Positions 1 to 9,082 of a DNA stretch of 64,000 nucleotides are shown in pieces. Location: assembly GCF_000024885.1 (NCBI RefSeq), contig NC_013512.1, positions 1,984,001 to 2,048,000 on the forward strand, read 5' to 3'. Position 1 is the stretch's first letter. The number at the start of each line of letters is the position of its first letter. The translations under genes and the position numbers were made by a program. A model generated the notes under the pieces. The model was not told the origin of the DNA. It saw nothing but the letters and a program-made list of their open reading frames with translations, and did not search any database. This stretch comes from Sulfurospirillum deleyianum DSM 6946 (GTDB lineage Bacteria > Campylobacterota > Campylobacteria > Campylobacterales > Sulfurospirillaceae).

Positions 1-587
1 ACAACGCCAACAGTTGCCATACATTCAGCTAATATCTGTCTCATTTCACCACTAGGGAGTCTTACCATAACATATTGAGTCTCTTTACCCATAAGTTGAG
101 CGTAACCACCAGCACTACGTGCCATCTGACCACCCTTACCAGGTTTAAGTTCAAGGTTATGTAAAATAGTACCTACAGGAATGTTTTTTAGCTTCATTGC
201 GTTACCTGGTTTAATATCCAGTCCGCCTTCTGCTGATTGTACTTTATCGCCTACTTGAAGACCTGATGGTTGAAGAATATATCTCTTGTCGCCATCAACA
301 TAGTTGATAAGTGCAATTCTACAGTTTCTGTTTGGATCATATTCGATTGCTGCTACAGTACCTTCGATGTTAAACTTTGTACGTTTAAAATCAATAATTC
401 TGTAAAGTTTTTTGGCACCCGCTTCTTTATGACGAGAAGTGATTCTACCATTATTATTTCTACCTGCTGTTGCAGCAATTTTTACTAACAAAGAAGGAAC
501 ACTTGCTTTTGCAGTAATATCTTTAGAATCAAGACTGGTTAAAAATCTACGACTCGGGGTGTAAGGTTTAAATGATTTTATTGCCAT
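1..587 (-). CDS. rplB: 50S ribosomal protein L2 (partial, 3' end outside window)
   Basis: This is the N-terminal part of ribosomal protein L2, the large-subunit protein that binds 23S rRNA near the peptidyl-transferase centre. Reading leftward from the ATG at 585-587, the protein begins [15 protein letters not shown] and stays open to the window edge, giving about 195 of the roughly 275 residues usual for L2. It is the fifth gene of the S10 operon and starts 2 bp after the rplW stop. Identity is certain from sequence and gene order. The missing C-terminus is only a window effect. Confidence 0.97.
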   Translation of the reverse strand, partial: MAIKSFKPYTPSRRFLTSLDSKDITAKASVPSLLVKIAATAGRNNNGRITSRHKEAGAKKLYRIIDFKRTKFNIEGTVAAIEYDPNRNCRIALINYVDGDKRYILQPSGLQVGDKVQSAEGGLDIKPGNAMKLKNIPVGTILHNLELKPGKGGQMARSAGGYAQLMGKETQYVMVRLPSGEMRQILAECMATVGV

Positions 588-589
588 GA

Positions 590-871
590 TTACGCCTCCA
601 CATTCTCAAGTTTTGCGCCTTCAGGCAACTGAACATAAAACTTTTTAAAATCATTACGTTTGCCTTCAATGCCTTTAAACTTCTTAACTTTTCCCATAAC
701 TCTAAGAGAATTGATCTTAATAGGCGTGAAACCAAAATATTGTTTTAATACTTCTTTCAAGCCATTTTTTGTCATTCTAACAGATGTTTGAATAACGACC
801 GTACCATTCTCTTGAAGGCTCAAGCTCTTTTCAGTATAAAGGATTGCTTTAATATCAGTAATATCAGCCAT
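590..871 (-). CDS. rplW: 50S ribosomal protein L23
   Basis: A 93-residue protein with the L23 pattern: an N-terminal segment containing YTEKS, then a basic [18 protein letters not shown] stretch that contacts 23S rRNA near the peptide exit tunnel. L23 is a docking site for trigger factor and SRP (family knowledge). It lies between rplD (2-bp gap) and rplB (2-bp gap), in the canonical S10-operon order, and is co-transcribed leftward from the promoter upstream of rpsJ. Its length is normal for the family. Confidence 0.97.
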   Translation of the reverse strand: MADITDIKAILYTEKSLSLQENGTVVIQTSVRMTKNGLKEVLKQYFGFTPIKINSLRVMGKVKKFKGIEGKRNDFKKFYVQLPEGAKLENVEA

Positions 872-873
872 TC

Positions 874-1488
874 TTAGCCCTCTTTTGTGATTGTTTCAAG
901 CACTGATTTTTCTATGATTACTGCATAGAAAGCAGTTGCTAAGTAAGCATTTAATTCGCTTGCATCAACAAGATAGCAATTTTGGATATTTCTAAACGCT
1001 AACATGGTTTTTTCATCAACCAACTCTTTAACGATTAATGCATCTCTTGTACCCAATGTTTTAATTATGCTTGCTGCATCTTTTGTTTTGCCTGATTCGA
1101 TATTTAAAGAATCAACAACAAAAAGTGCATTGTTTGCCGCTTTTTCATTCAAAGCAAACTCTAACGCTAATCTTTTTTGTTTTTTATTGACTTTCAAATC
1201 ATAATTTCTGTTAGCTTTAGGACCGAATGCAGCACCACCGCCAACCCATACAGGACTTCTTCTACTACCAGCACGAGCACCACCACGACCTTTTTGAGCC
1301 CATGGTTTTTTACCACCACCACTGACTTCACCTTTTGTTTTAGAGTGAGCCGTGTTTGAGCGGAGCGCAGCTTGGTATGATTTAACATAAAGATATAAGT
1401 TGTGTGAGTGAATCTCTTCAAAACTTGCTGGAAGAGCTAATGCACCAACATTTTCTAGTTTTTCATTTAATACGATTGCGCTACTCAT
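874..1488 (-). CDS. rplD: 50S ribosomal protein L4
   Basis: A 204-residue L4 protein. The hallmark extended loop is visible at about residues 45-95, with [19 protein letters not shown] followed by [10 protein letters not shown]; this loop lines the exit tunnel in the large subunit. The ATG overlaps the end of rplC by 4 bp, suggesting translational coupling. In some bacteria L4 also feeds back on S10-operon transcription (family knowledge, not tested here). Many overlapping frames in this region are shadows of its Gly/Lys-rich segment. Confidence 0.97.
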   Translation of the reverse strand: MSSAIVLNEKLENVGALALPASFEEIHSHNLYLYVKSYQAALRSNTAHSKTKGEVSGGGKKPWAQKGRGGARAGSRRSPVWVGGGAAFGPKANRNYDLKVNKKQKRLALEFALNEKAANNALFVVDSLNIESGKTKDAASIIKTLGTRDALIVKELVDEKTMLAFRNIQNCYLVDASELNAYLATAFYAVIIEKSVLETITKEG

Positions 1489-2063
1489 TTAACAATCCTT
1501 GCTTTACCTAATGATCCATTTGCGCCAGGAACTGATCCCTTAACAGCTAAAATGCCATTTTCTGCGTCAAATGAAACGATCTCATTTTGTACTGTCACTT
1601 GGGTATTACCATAGTGACCAGGCATTTTTTTGCCTTTTTGAACACGACCTGGCCATTCACAGTTACCAATTGAACCAGGAGCTCTATGGAAACGGCTACC
1701 ATGTCCACCAGGACCACCATGAAAGTTGTGACGTTTAATAACACCTGTAAAACCTCTACCTTTTGTGTTCAAAGAAACTTTTAATCTCTGTGCTTCACTC
1801 AAAGGTGCAGTGCTTAAATCGCCTACTTCAGTATTTGTAACATCCAATGTAACAAAACGATTAAATGCAGCAGAAAGATTATACTTTTTTTGCTGACCTG
1901 CAATTGCTTTGTTCATTTTTTTGCCACTCACATAAGAAACTAAAGCACGTTTGTTCTCATCCACTGAACATACTTTTGCTTCTAACACTCTGAGTAACGT
2001 AACAGGAACGCTTGGTACTGCAATTGTTCGGCTCATGCCGATTTTTTCAATAATATATTCCAT
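1485..2063 (-). CDS. rplC: 50S ribosomal protein L3
   Basis: A 192-residue L3 protein, an early 23S rRNA-binding assembly protein. It begins [13 protein letters not shown] and contains the conserved central segment [24 protein letters not shown], written here in parts: RHNFHGG, then HGSRFHR, then GSIG. Two ATGs stand side by side at 2066 and 2063. I prefer the second because the AGGGG ribosome-binding site is then at a normal distance and family members start ME(Y/F)I. It overlaps rplD by 4 bp and follows rpsJ by about 10 bp. Confidence 0.96.
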   Translation of the reverse strand: MEYIIEKIGMSRTIAVPSVPVTLLRVLEAKVCSVDENKRALVSYVSGKKMNKAIAGQQKKYNLSAAFNRFVTLDVTNTEVGDLSTAPLSEAQRLKVSLNTKGRGFTGVIKRHNFHGGPGGHGSRFHRAPGSIGNCEWPGRVQKGKKMPGHYGNTQVTVQNEIVSFDAENGILAVKGSVPGANGSLGKARIVK

Positions 2064-2072
2064 CATTACCCC

Positions 2073-2384
2073 TTATTTACCCATTGCTCTAACTTCAACA
2101 TTGACTTCAGGAGCGAGGTCAAGTTTCATAAGTGAATCAACTGTATCCGTCGTCGCAGACACGATGTCAATCATACGTGCATGGATTCTCATCTCAAATT
2201 GCTCTCTTGAAGTTTTGTTTACGTGCGGTGATCGAAGCACTGTATAGCGCTTGATTTTTGTAGGCATAGGAATTGGTCCGACGATTTCGGCTCCAGTTCG
2301 TTTGACAGCTTCTACGATAGCTGCAACAGATCTGTCTAAAACTCTATGGTCATACGCCTTGAGTTTAAGTCTAATTTTTTCCAT
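2073..2384 (-). CDS. rpsJ: 30S ribosomal protein S10
   Basis: A 103-residue S10 protein, first gene of the S10 operon. It contains the typical [11 protein letters not shown] start, GPIPMPT, and [14 protein letters not shown]10 sits in the head of the 30S subunit and, as NusE, takes part in antitermination complexes (family knowledge). It is preceded on the minus strand by a promoter with good sigma-70 boxes about 60 bp upstream. Length and gene order are fully regular. Confidence 0.98.
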   Translation of the reverse strand: MEKIRLKLKAYDHRVLDRSVAAIVEAVKRTGAEIVGPIPMPTKIKRYTVLRSPHVNKTSREQFEMRIHARMIDIVSATTDTVDSLMKLDLAPEVNVEVRAMGK

Positions 2385-2441
2385 TTAGGACCCCTGTAAA
2401 GAACTTGCCACCTTGAAAGATGACCTAATTAAAGGACTGTG

Positions 2442-2470
2442 ATTTTACTACAATAGATAGCAAAAGTCAA
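2442..2470 (-). promoter_or_regulatory. sigma-70 type promoter of the S10 ribosomal operon
   Basis: On the minus strand a -35 TTGACT (2465-2470) and a -10 TAAAAT (2442-2447) are separated by 17 bp, close to the ideal. Transcription would begin near 2435 and leave a leader of about 50 nt before rpsJ. The box quality is unusually high for an epsilonproteobacterial promoter, as expected for a ribosomal operon. No start site was measured. Confidence 0.7.
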
Positions 2471-2559
2471 GAAATATAGGGGTTTTTCAGCTTGGATTTC
2501 TTATTTTATTTCCTTTTAATAAGGAAAGATATAAAATACTTTTATCAAGGAGCGAAACG

Positions 2560-3633
2560 ATGAAAACCCTGCAACTTCTCTACGAAGTTTCTTGCAAAAA
2601 TAGTTTTTTTATTGATCGTAAAATCACGTTTGAGCATGCCAAAGTCATTCTGCATGGTCCTAGAAAAAGTGGAAAAACCCATCTTATTTTTGACCATCTT
2701 AGTCGCTATGAATCTAAAGAGTACCTCTACATAGACCTTGCAGACGAACGCATTGATAAGGCTGAAATTATCGACTATTTAGAGACATTTGTACGTCAAA
2801 ATTCGCTTCAACTTTTGGTCATTGAATCTTTTGATTTTTCCTTTACATTGCCCTATGTTCCTGAAATAATTCTAACAACACCCTTTACATGTAAAACGCT
2901 TGAGGGCTTTCATAACGACACACTCTATCCTTTGGATTTTGAAGAGTTTTTAGCCTTCGATAAAAAACACTCTAACATTGAACATCTTTTCAATCTTTAC
3001 ACCAACTATGGTACATTTCCACAGTACATTCAGCATGGTGAAAGCATTGAGGCAAAAAGTATTCAAGAATTGCTTCACATTCTCCTAAAAGAGAGTACCC
3101 GTTTTTTGGTCTATAAGCGTTTTTGTGAATTGCAAGGCACGAAAGTATCTCTTTTTCAAATCTACAACTATTTAAAAAGTGTTACAAAAATTTCCAAAGA
3201 TAAACTCTACGCCATTACCTCAGAGTTGGTCGATGAAAAACTCCTTTTTTTTGTGGAAAAATTTAACCAGCCTAATGCCAATAAAAAAGTTTTTTTACTT
3301 GATTTTACGTTTAAAGATGCCCTCACCTTTAAAAAAGATTTTTTAAGACGCTTTGAAAATATGGTGTTTTTAGAACTCATCAAACGGGATAAAAAAGTCT
3401 TCTATGAAGAGGGGATTGATTTTTATCTTCCAGAAGAATCGTTAGCGATTTTGTGTGTTGGATTTGCGACCACAGAGGCGATTGAGATGCGTTTACAAAA
3501 ACTGTTACCTACTTTTTGGTCTTTACATGTAAAGCGAGTTGAAGTGGTGACGTTAAGCAGTGAAAGCGCTAAAGATATTGAAGGTCTTAGTTTTTCCATT
3601 TTCCCTTTCTGGGAATGGGCATTGCAACTCTAA
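2560..3633 (+). CDS. P-loop ATPase of unknown role
   Basis: A 357-residue soluble protein with a clear Walker A motif, GPRKSGKT, at residues 33-40, and a plausible Walker B strand (LLVIESFDF, about residues 83-91). The middle and C-terminal parts look like the winged-helix and nuclease-like tail seen in AAA-type ATPases of the DUF4143 kind, but I cannot place the family firmly. It lies alone between the S10 operon and rnhB. Two TTACATGTAA palindromes fall inside it (2885 and 3523) and encode FTCK and LHVK. Its function is unknown; a housekeeping ATPase is a guess. Confidence 0.8.
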   Translation: MKTLQLLYEVSCKNSFFIDRKITFEHAKVILHGPRKSGKTHLIFDHLSRYESKEYLYIDLADERIDKAEIIDYLETFVRQNSLQLLVIESFDFSFTLPYVPEIILTTPFTCKTLEGFHNDTLYPLDFEEFLAFDKKHSNIEHLFNLYTNYGTFPQYIQHGESIEAKSIQELLHILLKESTRFLVYKRFCELQGTKVSLFQIYNYLKSVTKISKDKLYAITSELVDEKLLFFVEKFNQPNANKKVFLLDFTFKDALTFKKDFLRRFENMVFLELIKRDKKVFYEEGIDFYLPEESLAILCVGFATTEAIEMRLQKLLPTFWSLHVKRVEVVTLSSESAKDIEGLSFSIFPFWEWALQL

Positions 3634-3818
3634 TAGCGTTCTTACAGAATTCTTAACGTAGCCCTTAGAGCAAAGCTCAAAACGTAGTTTCTGTGAAAAG
3701 GCTACGCTAACGCTGAGTTTTCCTCGGTGGAATGCCCACGCACCCTTGGTGCTTTTCCTTCTTGCAAAATAGGTTTTGCAAGAAGTCTAATATCTTTACA
3801 TGTAAAAAGGAAAATGAA

Positions 3819-4367
3819 ATGTTATGTGGCATTGATGAAGCAGGAAGAGGTTGTTTAGCAGGACCTTTAGTGGTTGCGGGTGCGGTCTTAAAAGAACCTG
3901 TAAAAGGCTTAGCCGATTCAAAACAGCTGAGTGAAAAACAACGTGAAATTTTATTTGAGCGCTTACAAAATGCAGCGGAGTTTAAAATCGTCTTTTGTGA
4001 CCATGAAATGGTCGATACCAAAGGCTTGAGTGCCTGTTTAAAATACGCCATTGAAACCATCAAAGCACACTTTTGTGAGCATGAAATTTTAATGGATGGC
4101 AACTGTACCTTTGGTGTTTCGGGTATTTCAACGATGGTCAAAGCCGATGCGAAAGTGGCAGAAGTGAGTGCAGCGAGTATCTTAGCCAAAGTGAGCCGTG
4201 ATCGTTACATGTGTGACATTGCGCCCTCTTATCCAGAGTACGCTTTTGAGAAGCATAAAGGGTATGGAAGCGCTTTACATGTAAAGATGATCCAACAATT
4301 TGGCTATTGCGACATTCATCGTAAAAGCTTTAAACTTAAAGCCCTTTCACAACCCACTCTTTTTTAA
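3819..4367 (+). CDS. rnhB: Ribonuclease HII
   Basis: A 182-residue RNase HII, which cuts RNA in RNA-DNA hybrids and single ribonucleotides in DNA. The N-terminal MLCGIDEAGRGCLAGPLVVAG carries the catalytic D-E pair; the later ILMDG and a C-terminal KVSRDRYM are also typical. The frame is open for 29 codons further upstream, but the ATG at 3819 is chosen because the family begins at CGIDEAGRG and AAGGAAA lies just ahead of it. TTACATGTAA sits immediately upstream (3796) and again inside (4275). Confidence 0.95.
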   Translation: MLCGIDEAGRGCLAGPLVVAGAVLKEPVKGLADSKQLSEKQREILFERLQNAAEFKIVFCDHEMVDTKGLSACLKYAIETIKAHFCEHEILMDGNCTFGVSGISTMVKADAKVAEVSAASILAKVSRDRYMCDIAPSYPEYAFEKHKGYGSALHVKMIQQFGYCDIHRKSFKLKALSQPTLF

Positions 4368-4453
4368 AAGATGATAATTACAATCAAAACAAAGCTTAAC
4401 GAAAGGCTTTTTGCTCTATTATTCCAATAATAATTATCAAAAGCATGATAATT
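4368..4453. promoter_or_regulatory. Probable Fur-type iron operators upstream of feoAB
   Basis: The gap before feoA holds several GATAATT/AATTATC units typical of Fur boxes. The best is the inverted pair AATTATC (4432-4438) and GATAATT (4447-4453), preceded by AATAATAATTATC from 4426; another GATAATT lies at 4371-4377 just after rnhB. Iron-dependent repression of feoAB by Fur is established in relatives. Here the assignment rests on motif resemblance and position only. A weak AAAGC/GCTTT stem at about 4391-4410 may end rnhB transcription. Confidence 0.5.
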
Positions 4454-4480
4454 TAATCGTCATTTAAAAGGAATTTAGGG

Positions 4481-4708
4481 ATGGACTTATCACATCTAAG
4501 CACACACCAAAAAGCGCTTATCACCACCATTAATGCACAAAATAGCCTCAAAAAGCGTCTGCTTTCTTTAGGATTTAGCGTCGGTAAAACGATTGAAGTC
4601 GTTGAGACAAGCCTTCAAAAAAACACCATCAAAATTGCACTTGGTTTTAGCTCTGTTGCGCTTCGCCTTGAAGAGGCAAAGATGATTGAAGTGGAGGTAC
4701 AACAGTGA
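4481..4708 (+). CDS. feoA: Ferrous iron transport protein A
   Basis: A 75-residue SH3-like FeoA domain protein containing KRLLSLGFSVGKTIEVVE and ending in ALRLEEAKMIEVE, the usual FeoA shape. FeoA is a small cytoplasmic partner of the FeoB iron transporter. It overlaps feoB by 4 bp (ATGA-type junction), which supports co-translation. The upstream region carries probable Fur boxes. Assignment rests on size, sequence pattern and the feoB neighbour. Confidence 0.9.
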   Translation: MDLSHLSTHQKALITTINAQNSLKKRLLSLGFSVGKTIEVVETSLQKNTIKIALGFSSVALRLEEAKMIEVEVQQ

Positions 4709-6861
4709 AAAAAGTCGTCATCGCACTGGTTGGACAACCCAATGTTGGCAAAAGCCACCTTGCCAATGCTATCAGTGGTTCAAATTTAAAAATCGGAAAC
4801 TTCGCAGGTGTCACCGTAGAAAAAGCAACAGCCCATTTGAGCAAAGAAGAGTTTGCTATCGAATTTATCGACCTTCCAGGATTATACTCTTTGGAAGATT
4901 TTTCCGCTGATGAAAAAGTGACCAAAGATTTTTTATTTAAAGGAGAGTACGACCTTATTTTAAATGTCGTTGATTCAACCAACCTTGAGCGCAATCTCCT
5001 CTTGAGCACCCAACTGCTTGAACAACATAAAAAGATGATTATCGCTCTAAATATGGATGATGAAGCAATCAAAGATGGCATTGAGATTGATGCGGAAAAA
5101 ATGAGTAAAATCCTCAATGTTCCCTGTATTAAAGTCTCTTCAAAAACAAAATCCAACATTGATGCACTCCTAGAAACACTCACAAAAACCCTTAAAGAGC
5201 CTCTTCTGGAGCCAAAGCTCATTTACAGTGATGAAGTGGAAGAGCAACTTGAAAAAATCGTCTCTTTTTTAGAGGAGAAACGATTTCACCATGAAACATT
5301 AACGAACCGTCACATCGCCATTGGTTTATTGTGGCAAAAAAAAGAGATTTACGCTTTAATGCATGAGCAACCCCTCTATATTGAGCTTCAACCCATTTTA
5401 AACAACGCGCTAGGGCATGTTTACATGTATGGTGGATGCGATGATATTGAAGAGGTGATTAACCGACAACATAACGCCTTTGCAATGGGTCTATGCGCAG
5501 AAGTGTTAAGCCTAAAAACACCCAAAAGCAAAAACCTCACCCAAGCGATTGATGCGCTTTTAATTCACAAACTTTTCGGACTTCCTCTGTTTATCTTTTT
5601 GATGTGGGGACTTTTTCAACTCACGTTTAGCTTAGGTGAAGTTCCCATGGGTTGGATTGAAGAGGGCTTTGGCTGGTTGGGTGAAACGATTGGTGCAACC
5701 ATTGAAAACGAAGCGCTTCAATCCTTAATCGTGGATGGCATCATCGCAGGTGTAGGAAGCGTGGTCATGTTCTTGCCGAACATTATGATTTTATTTTTAG
5801 GGATTGCCCTTTTAGAAACGACAGGGTATATGGCACGTGCGGCGTTTTTACTCGATGGTTTTTTCCATAAATTCGGGCTTCACGGCAAAAGTTTTATTCC
5901 TTTAGTCACAGGTTTTGGCTGTTCCGTTCCAGCCTATATGGCAGCACGAACGCTTAAAAATAAAAAAGACAGACTTCTTACCATGTTTATCATTGGTTTT
6001 ATGAGTTGTGGCGCACGCCTTCCTGTGTATGTTCTTTTTGCTGGAGCATTCTTTGAAGAAGATGTCGCAGGCAATGTTCTCTTTGGTATCTATATCTCAG
6101 GCGCACTTTTAGGGCTTGTTGCCGCTAAAGTACTTCGTATGACTGTGTTTAAAGGTGAGGATGAACCCTTTGTGATGGAGATGCCAAAATACCGCCTTCC
6201 AAGCTTAAAACTACTCTGGTTTGTCGTCTATTCCAAATCCTTAATGTACCTTAAAAAAGCAGGCACCTACATTCTTGTCGCTTCCATGCTCATCTGGTTT
6301 ATCAGCTCCTATCCACACAATAGTTTGCTTGAAGAGAGTTACACCGCAAAAATCGAAGCGCTTCAAACCGCTGAGCTAGAAGATTCTTTAGAGCAAAATG
6401 CAACCGAAATCTCTGCCTTACGTGAAGAAGCCATCGCAACACTTGAAAATGAAAAAAATGAAAAATTGATGGAGAATACTTATTTAGGGATGATGGGCAA
6501 AACGATTGAGCCTTTCTTCGCTCCATTAGGCTTTGACTGGAAAATGAGCGTGGCAACACTGAGTGGACTAGCGGCTAAAGAGGTCATTGTTTCAACACTG
6601 GGTGTTTTGTATTCGATCGGCGATGAAGTCACAGAAGAAGATAGCTCTTTAAGAGAGATTATTGCGTCAAATGTCAGTTTTGCCTCAGGCATGGCATTTA
6701 TCGTCTTTGTGATGATTTACTTACCGTGCCTTGCCGCAACCGTTGTTTTTGCCAAAGAGGCAGAGAGTCACAAATATACCGCATATTTGGTGGTTTTTAC
6801 CTTTGCGACTGCGTGGATTTTAGCGTTTATAACCTACCAAATTCTTACATTACTGGCATAA
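4705..6861 (+). CDS. feoB: Ferrous iron transporter B
   Basis: A 718-residue FeoB, the inner-membrane Fe(II) uptake protein with an N-terminal GTPase. GTPase motifs are present: G1 GQPNVGKS (residues 10-17), G2 around FAGVTVEK, G3 DLPG, G4 NMDD. The membrane part begins at about residue 280 and holds the Gate motifs, including LVTGFGCSVPAYMAARTL and FMSCGARLPVYVLF. A charged helical insert rich in Glu/Ala lies at about residues 550-590. It forms an operon with feoA and ends at a strong hairpin shared with the convergent aroC. Confidence 0.97.
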   Translation: MKKVVIALVGQPNVGKSHLANAISGSNLKIGNFAGVTVEKATAHLSKEEFAIEFIDLPGLYSLEDFSADEKVTKDFLFKGEYDLILNVVDSTNLERNLLLSTQLLEQHKKMIIALNMDDEAIKDGIEIDAEKMSKILNVPCIKVSSKTKSNIDALLETLTKTLKEPLLEPKLIYSDEVEEQLEKIVSFLEEKRFHHETLTNRHIAIGLLWQKKEIYALMHEQPLYIELQPILNNALGHVYMYGGCDDIEEVINRQHNAFAMGLCAEVLSLKTPKSKNLTQAIDALLIHKLFGLPLFIFLMWGLFQLTFSLGEVPMGWIEEGFGWLGETIGATIENEALQSLIVDGIIAGVGSVVMFLPNIMILFLGIALLETTGYMARAAFLLDGFFHKFGLHGKSFIPLVTGFGCSVPAYMAARTLKNKKDRLLTMFIIGFMSCGARLPVYVLFAGAFFEEDVAGNVLFGIYISGALLGLVAAKVLRMTVFKGEDEPFVMEMPKYRLPSLKLLWFVVYSKSLMYLKKAGTYILVASMLIWFISSYPHNSLLEESYTAKIEALQTAELEDSLEQNATEISALREEAIATLENEKNEKLMENTYLGMMGKTIEPFFAPLGFDWKMSVATLSGLAAKEVIVSTLGVLYSIGDEVTEEDSSLREIIASNVSFASGMAFIVFVMIYLPCLAATVVFAKEAESHKYTAYLVVFTFATAWILAFITYQILTLLA

Positions 6862-6862
6862 A

Positions 6863-6887
6863 GATGTGGCTACAAAAGTAGCCCATC
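6863..6887. terminator. Bidirectional hairpin between feoB and aroC
   Basis: GATGTGGCTAC and GTAGCCCATC pair around an AAAA loop, with one unpaired base in the stem. The hairpin begins 2 bp after the feoB stop and ends just before the aroC 3' end on the other strand. A TTACATGTAA palindrome (6893) follows directly and overlaps the aroC end. The location between convergent genes fits a shared terminator. Confidence 0.75.
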
Positions 6888-6892
6888 TCTTG

Positions 6893-7969
6893 TTACATGT
6901 AAATCTGTTTTAAATGCTCCATCGAAGTACCAAGATTTAGAAGTAATAAGTCTGCTATTACTAAAGCTGCCATCGACTCAGCCACCACACTGCCTCTAAC
7001 AGCAATACACGGATCATGCCTTCCTTTGAGGTTGCATGTTAAAGCGTGACCTTCTGTATCAATCGTCTCTTGAGAGAGAAAAATAGAAGGGGTGGGTTTA
7101 AAATAGACTTTACATGTAACGACATCGCCATTGCTCATACCGCCTAAAATGCCCCCACTGTGATTACTTACAAATCCACTTTGAGTGATGGCATCGTTAT
7201 TTTGTGAACCTTTGAGCCCTGAGGCATGAAACCCCTCACCAATCTCAACGCCTTTGACGCCATTAATGCCCATCATGGCATCCGCTAAAAGTGCGTCAAG
7301 CTTATAATACATCGGCTCACCTAGCCCAATAGGTGCACCCACAATCTGCACCAATGCCACACCGCCAATGGAATCATGCGCATTTTTCGCCTCTAAAATT
7401 TTCTCTTTTTGCGCCTCTTCAACACTCGCATCCAATGCGTAAATTTCACTGTGGCTGACACGTTCAAAATCATAACTTTGCGCCTCAATACCACCAATCG
7501 CACAAATGCCACTTTGTACCTTTACATGTAACGCATTTAAAAGCAGTTTTGCAACTGCCCCAGCGGCTACACGGGCTGCCGTTTCTCTAGCACTACTGCG
7601 TCCGCCACCCCTATAATCCCTGATGCCGTATTTGTGAAAATAAGTAAAATCCGCATGCCCTGGACGAAAAAGATTTTTGACGTTTTCATAATCCCCACTT
7701 TTTTGATTTTCATTGAAAATCACCATCGCAATAGGTGTTCCTGTGCTTTTTCCCTCAAACACCCCACTTAAAATCTCGACTTTATCGCCCTCTTTACGAG
7801 CCGTGGCAAATTTATTTTGCCCTGGTTTTCTGCGGTCTAGCTCACTTTGAATAAACACCTCATCAATACTAAGTCCTGCAGGTACGCCATCGACCACACA
7901 CCCAATCGCCCTTCCATGCGACTCTCCAAAAGTAGTAAAACAAAACCTTCGTCCAAATGTATTGCTCAT
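6893..7969 (-). CDS. aroC: Chorismate synthase
   Basis: A 358-residue chorismate synthase, the flavin-dependent last step of the shikimate pathway (EPSP to chorismate). Family signatures are visible: [21 protein letters not shown] near the N-terminus, then RPGHADFTY and [20 protein letters not shown]. It overlaps rnc by 4 bp and heads leftward in the block aroC-rnc-rnhA-TPR gene divergent from dnaG, an order I recall from Campylobacter jejuni. TTACATGTAA occurs at the gene end and at 7110 and 7522. Confidence 0.97.
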   Translation of the reverse strand: MSNTFGRRFCFTTFGESHGRAIGCVVDGVPAGLSIDEVFIQSELDRRKPGQNKFATARKEGDKVEILSGVFEGKSTGTPIAMVIFNENQKSGDYENVKNLFRPGHADFTYFHKYGIRDYRGGGRSSARETAARVAAGAVAKLLLNALHVKVQSGICAIGGIEAQSYDFERVSHSEIYALDASVEEAQKEKILEAKNAHDSIGGVALVQIVGAPIGLGEPMYYKLDALLADAMMGINGVKGVEIGEGFHASGLKGSQNNDAITQSGFVSNHSGGILGGMSNGDVVTCKVYFKPTPSIFLSQETIDTEGHALTCNLKGRHDPCIAVRGSVVAESMAALVIADLLLLNLGTSMEHLKQIYM

Positions 7970-8649
7970 TGAATCTCTTTTTTCAAAATCTCTAATGCCA
8001 ACAGAGCAGCTTTTTGTTGTGCCTCTTTTTTACTCTTGCCACTGGCCAAAGACAAATCACTCCCTCTTACACTCACAGCAATCTCAAACTCTTTTTGATG
8101 GTCAGGTCCAAAAGAGCGTACCAAACGATACTCTGGTGTCACCCCAAAATGGGCTTGTGTCAACTCTTGAAGGGTGGTTTTATGGTCTCTAAAAATAGCG
8201 TCCATATCAATTTTAGGATACGCCTCTTCTAAAAGTGAAATAGCAAGCGTTCGAGCTTTCTCTAGCCCCGCCTCTAAATACAGCGCTCCAATAATCGCCT
8301 CAAACGCATTGGAAAGCAAAGAGGGTTTTTCACGCCCATTATTATTCTCTTCTGCCAAAGAGATATAAATCGACTCACCCAAATGAAGTAATCGAGCGAG
8401 TTTTTCAAAGCTCTTCTCATTGACCAAAGAGGCTCGAAGTTTGGAGAGTTCCCCCTCTGCTACCCCTAAAAACTCTTTATACAAATACTCTCCCACAATC
8501 AAATCCAACACCGCATCTCCCAAAAACTCCAAACGCTCATTGTTATACGGCTGTTTGGAACTCTTATGCGTGAGTGCCTCGATTATCAGGTTTTGGTTTT
8601 TAAACTGATAACCCAAACGCTTCTGTAACGCCTCTAATTTTTGTTGCAT
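7966..8649 (-). CDS. rnc: Ribonuclease III
   Basis: A 227-residue RNase III, the double-strand-specific endonuclease for rRNA processing and RNA turnover. The catalytic signature [14 protein letters not shown] is at about residues 37-50 and a second acidic cluster is in [17 protein letters not shown]-terminal dsRNA-binding domain ends [17 protein letters not shown]. It overlaps aroC by 4 bp and lies 4 bp after rnhA, so the group is almost certainly one transcript. Confidence 0.97.
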   Translation of the reverse strand: MQQKLEALQKRLGYQFKNQNLIIEALTHKSSKQPYNNERLEFLGDAVLDLIVGEYLYKEFLGVAEGELSKLRASLVNEKSFEKLARLLHLGESIYISLAEENNNGREKPSLLSNAFEAIIGALYLEAGLEKARTLAISLLEEAYPKIDMDAIFRDHKTTLQELTQAHFGVTPEYRLVRSFGPDHQKEFEIAVSVRGSDLSLASGKSKKEAQQKAALLALEILKKEIQ

Positions 8650-8653
8650 CCTT

Positions 8654-9082
8654 CTATCCTTTCTCTTTAATTTTCATTGCTTCTTCTTTAGCAATTTTAT
8701 CGCACATCTCATTTTCAACATGCCCATCATGCCCTCTCACCCACACACCTTTTACCTTGTGCCCTTTAGAAACTTCCAAATACGCTTGCCATAACTCAGG
8801 GTTTTTCACTTTAACAAACCCTTTTTTCACCCAACCAACTAACCACTCATTAATGCCTCGTACAACATAACTCGAATCACTCACCAAAGTCACATCACAT
8901 GGCTCTCTTAGTGCTTCTAAACCTTTAATCACCGCTAAAAGTTCCATCTGATTATTGGTCGCATCTGCCATGCCACCGCTAATGATTTTTTCAGCATCTC
9001 CAAACCGCAAAATCGCACAATACCCTCCCGCCCCAGGATTACCTAGGGATGAGCCATCACAAAAAAGAGAGATTTTCTTCAT
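8654..9082 (-). CDS. rnhA: Ribonuclease HI
   Basis: A 142-residue RNase HI. The four catalytic acids can be placed: Asp in [12 protein letters not shown], Glu in NNQMELLAV, Asp in LVSDSSYVV, and Asp in [13 protein letters not shown], with GHDGHVENE carrying the His loop. It acts on RNA-DNA hybrids in replication. The start overlaps the end of the upstream TPR gene by 26 bp. The chromosome therefore has both RNase H types within about 5 kb (rnhB at 3819). Confidence 0.95.
   Translation of the reverse strand: MKKISLFCDGSSLGNPGAGGYCAILRFGDAEKIISGGMADATNNQMELLAVIKGLEALREPCDVTLVSDSSYVVRGINEWLVGWVKKGFVKVKNPELWQAYLEVSKGHKVKGVWVRGHDGHVENEMCDKIAKEEAMKIKEKG

Noticed and set aside
3707-4189. Minus-strand open frame of 160 codons
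   Set aside because: It is the antisense shadow of rnhB; the Lys/Glu codons opposite give a Ser/Leu/Phe-rich product with no start signal.
4647-5222. Minus-strand open frame of 191 codons
   Set aside because: It is antisense to feoA/feoB and its composition (Ser/Arg/Leu-rich) is typical of a shadow.
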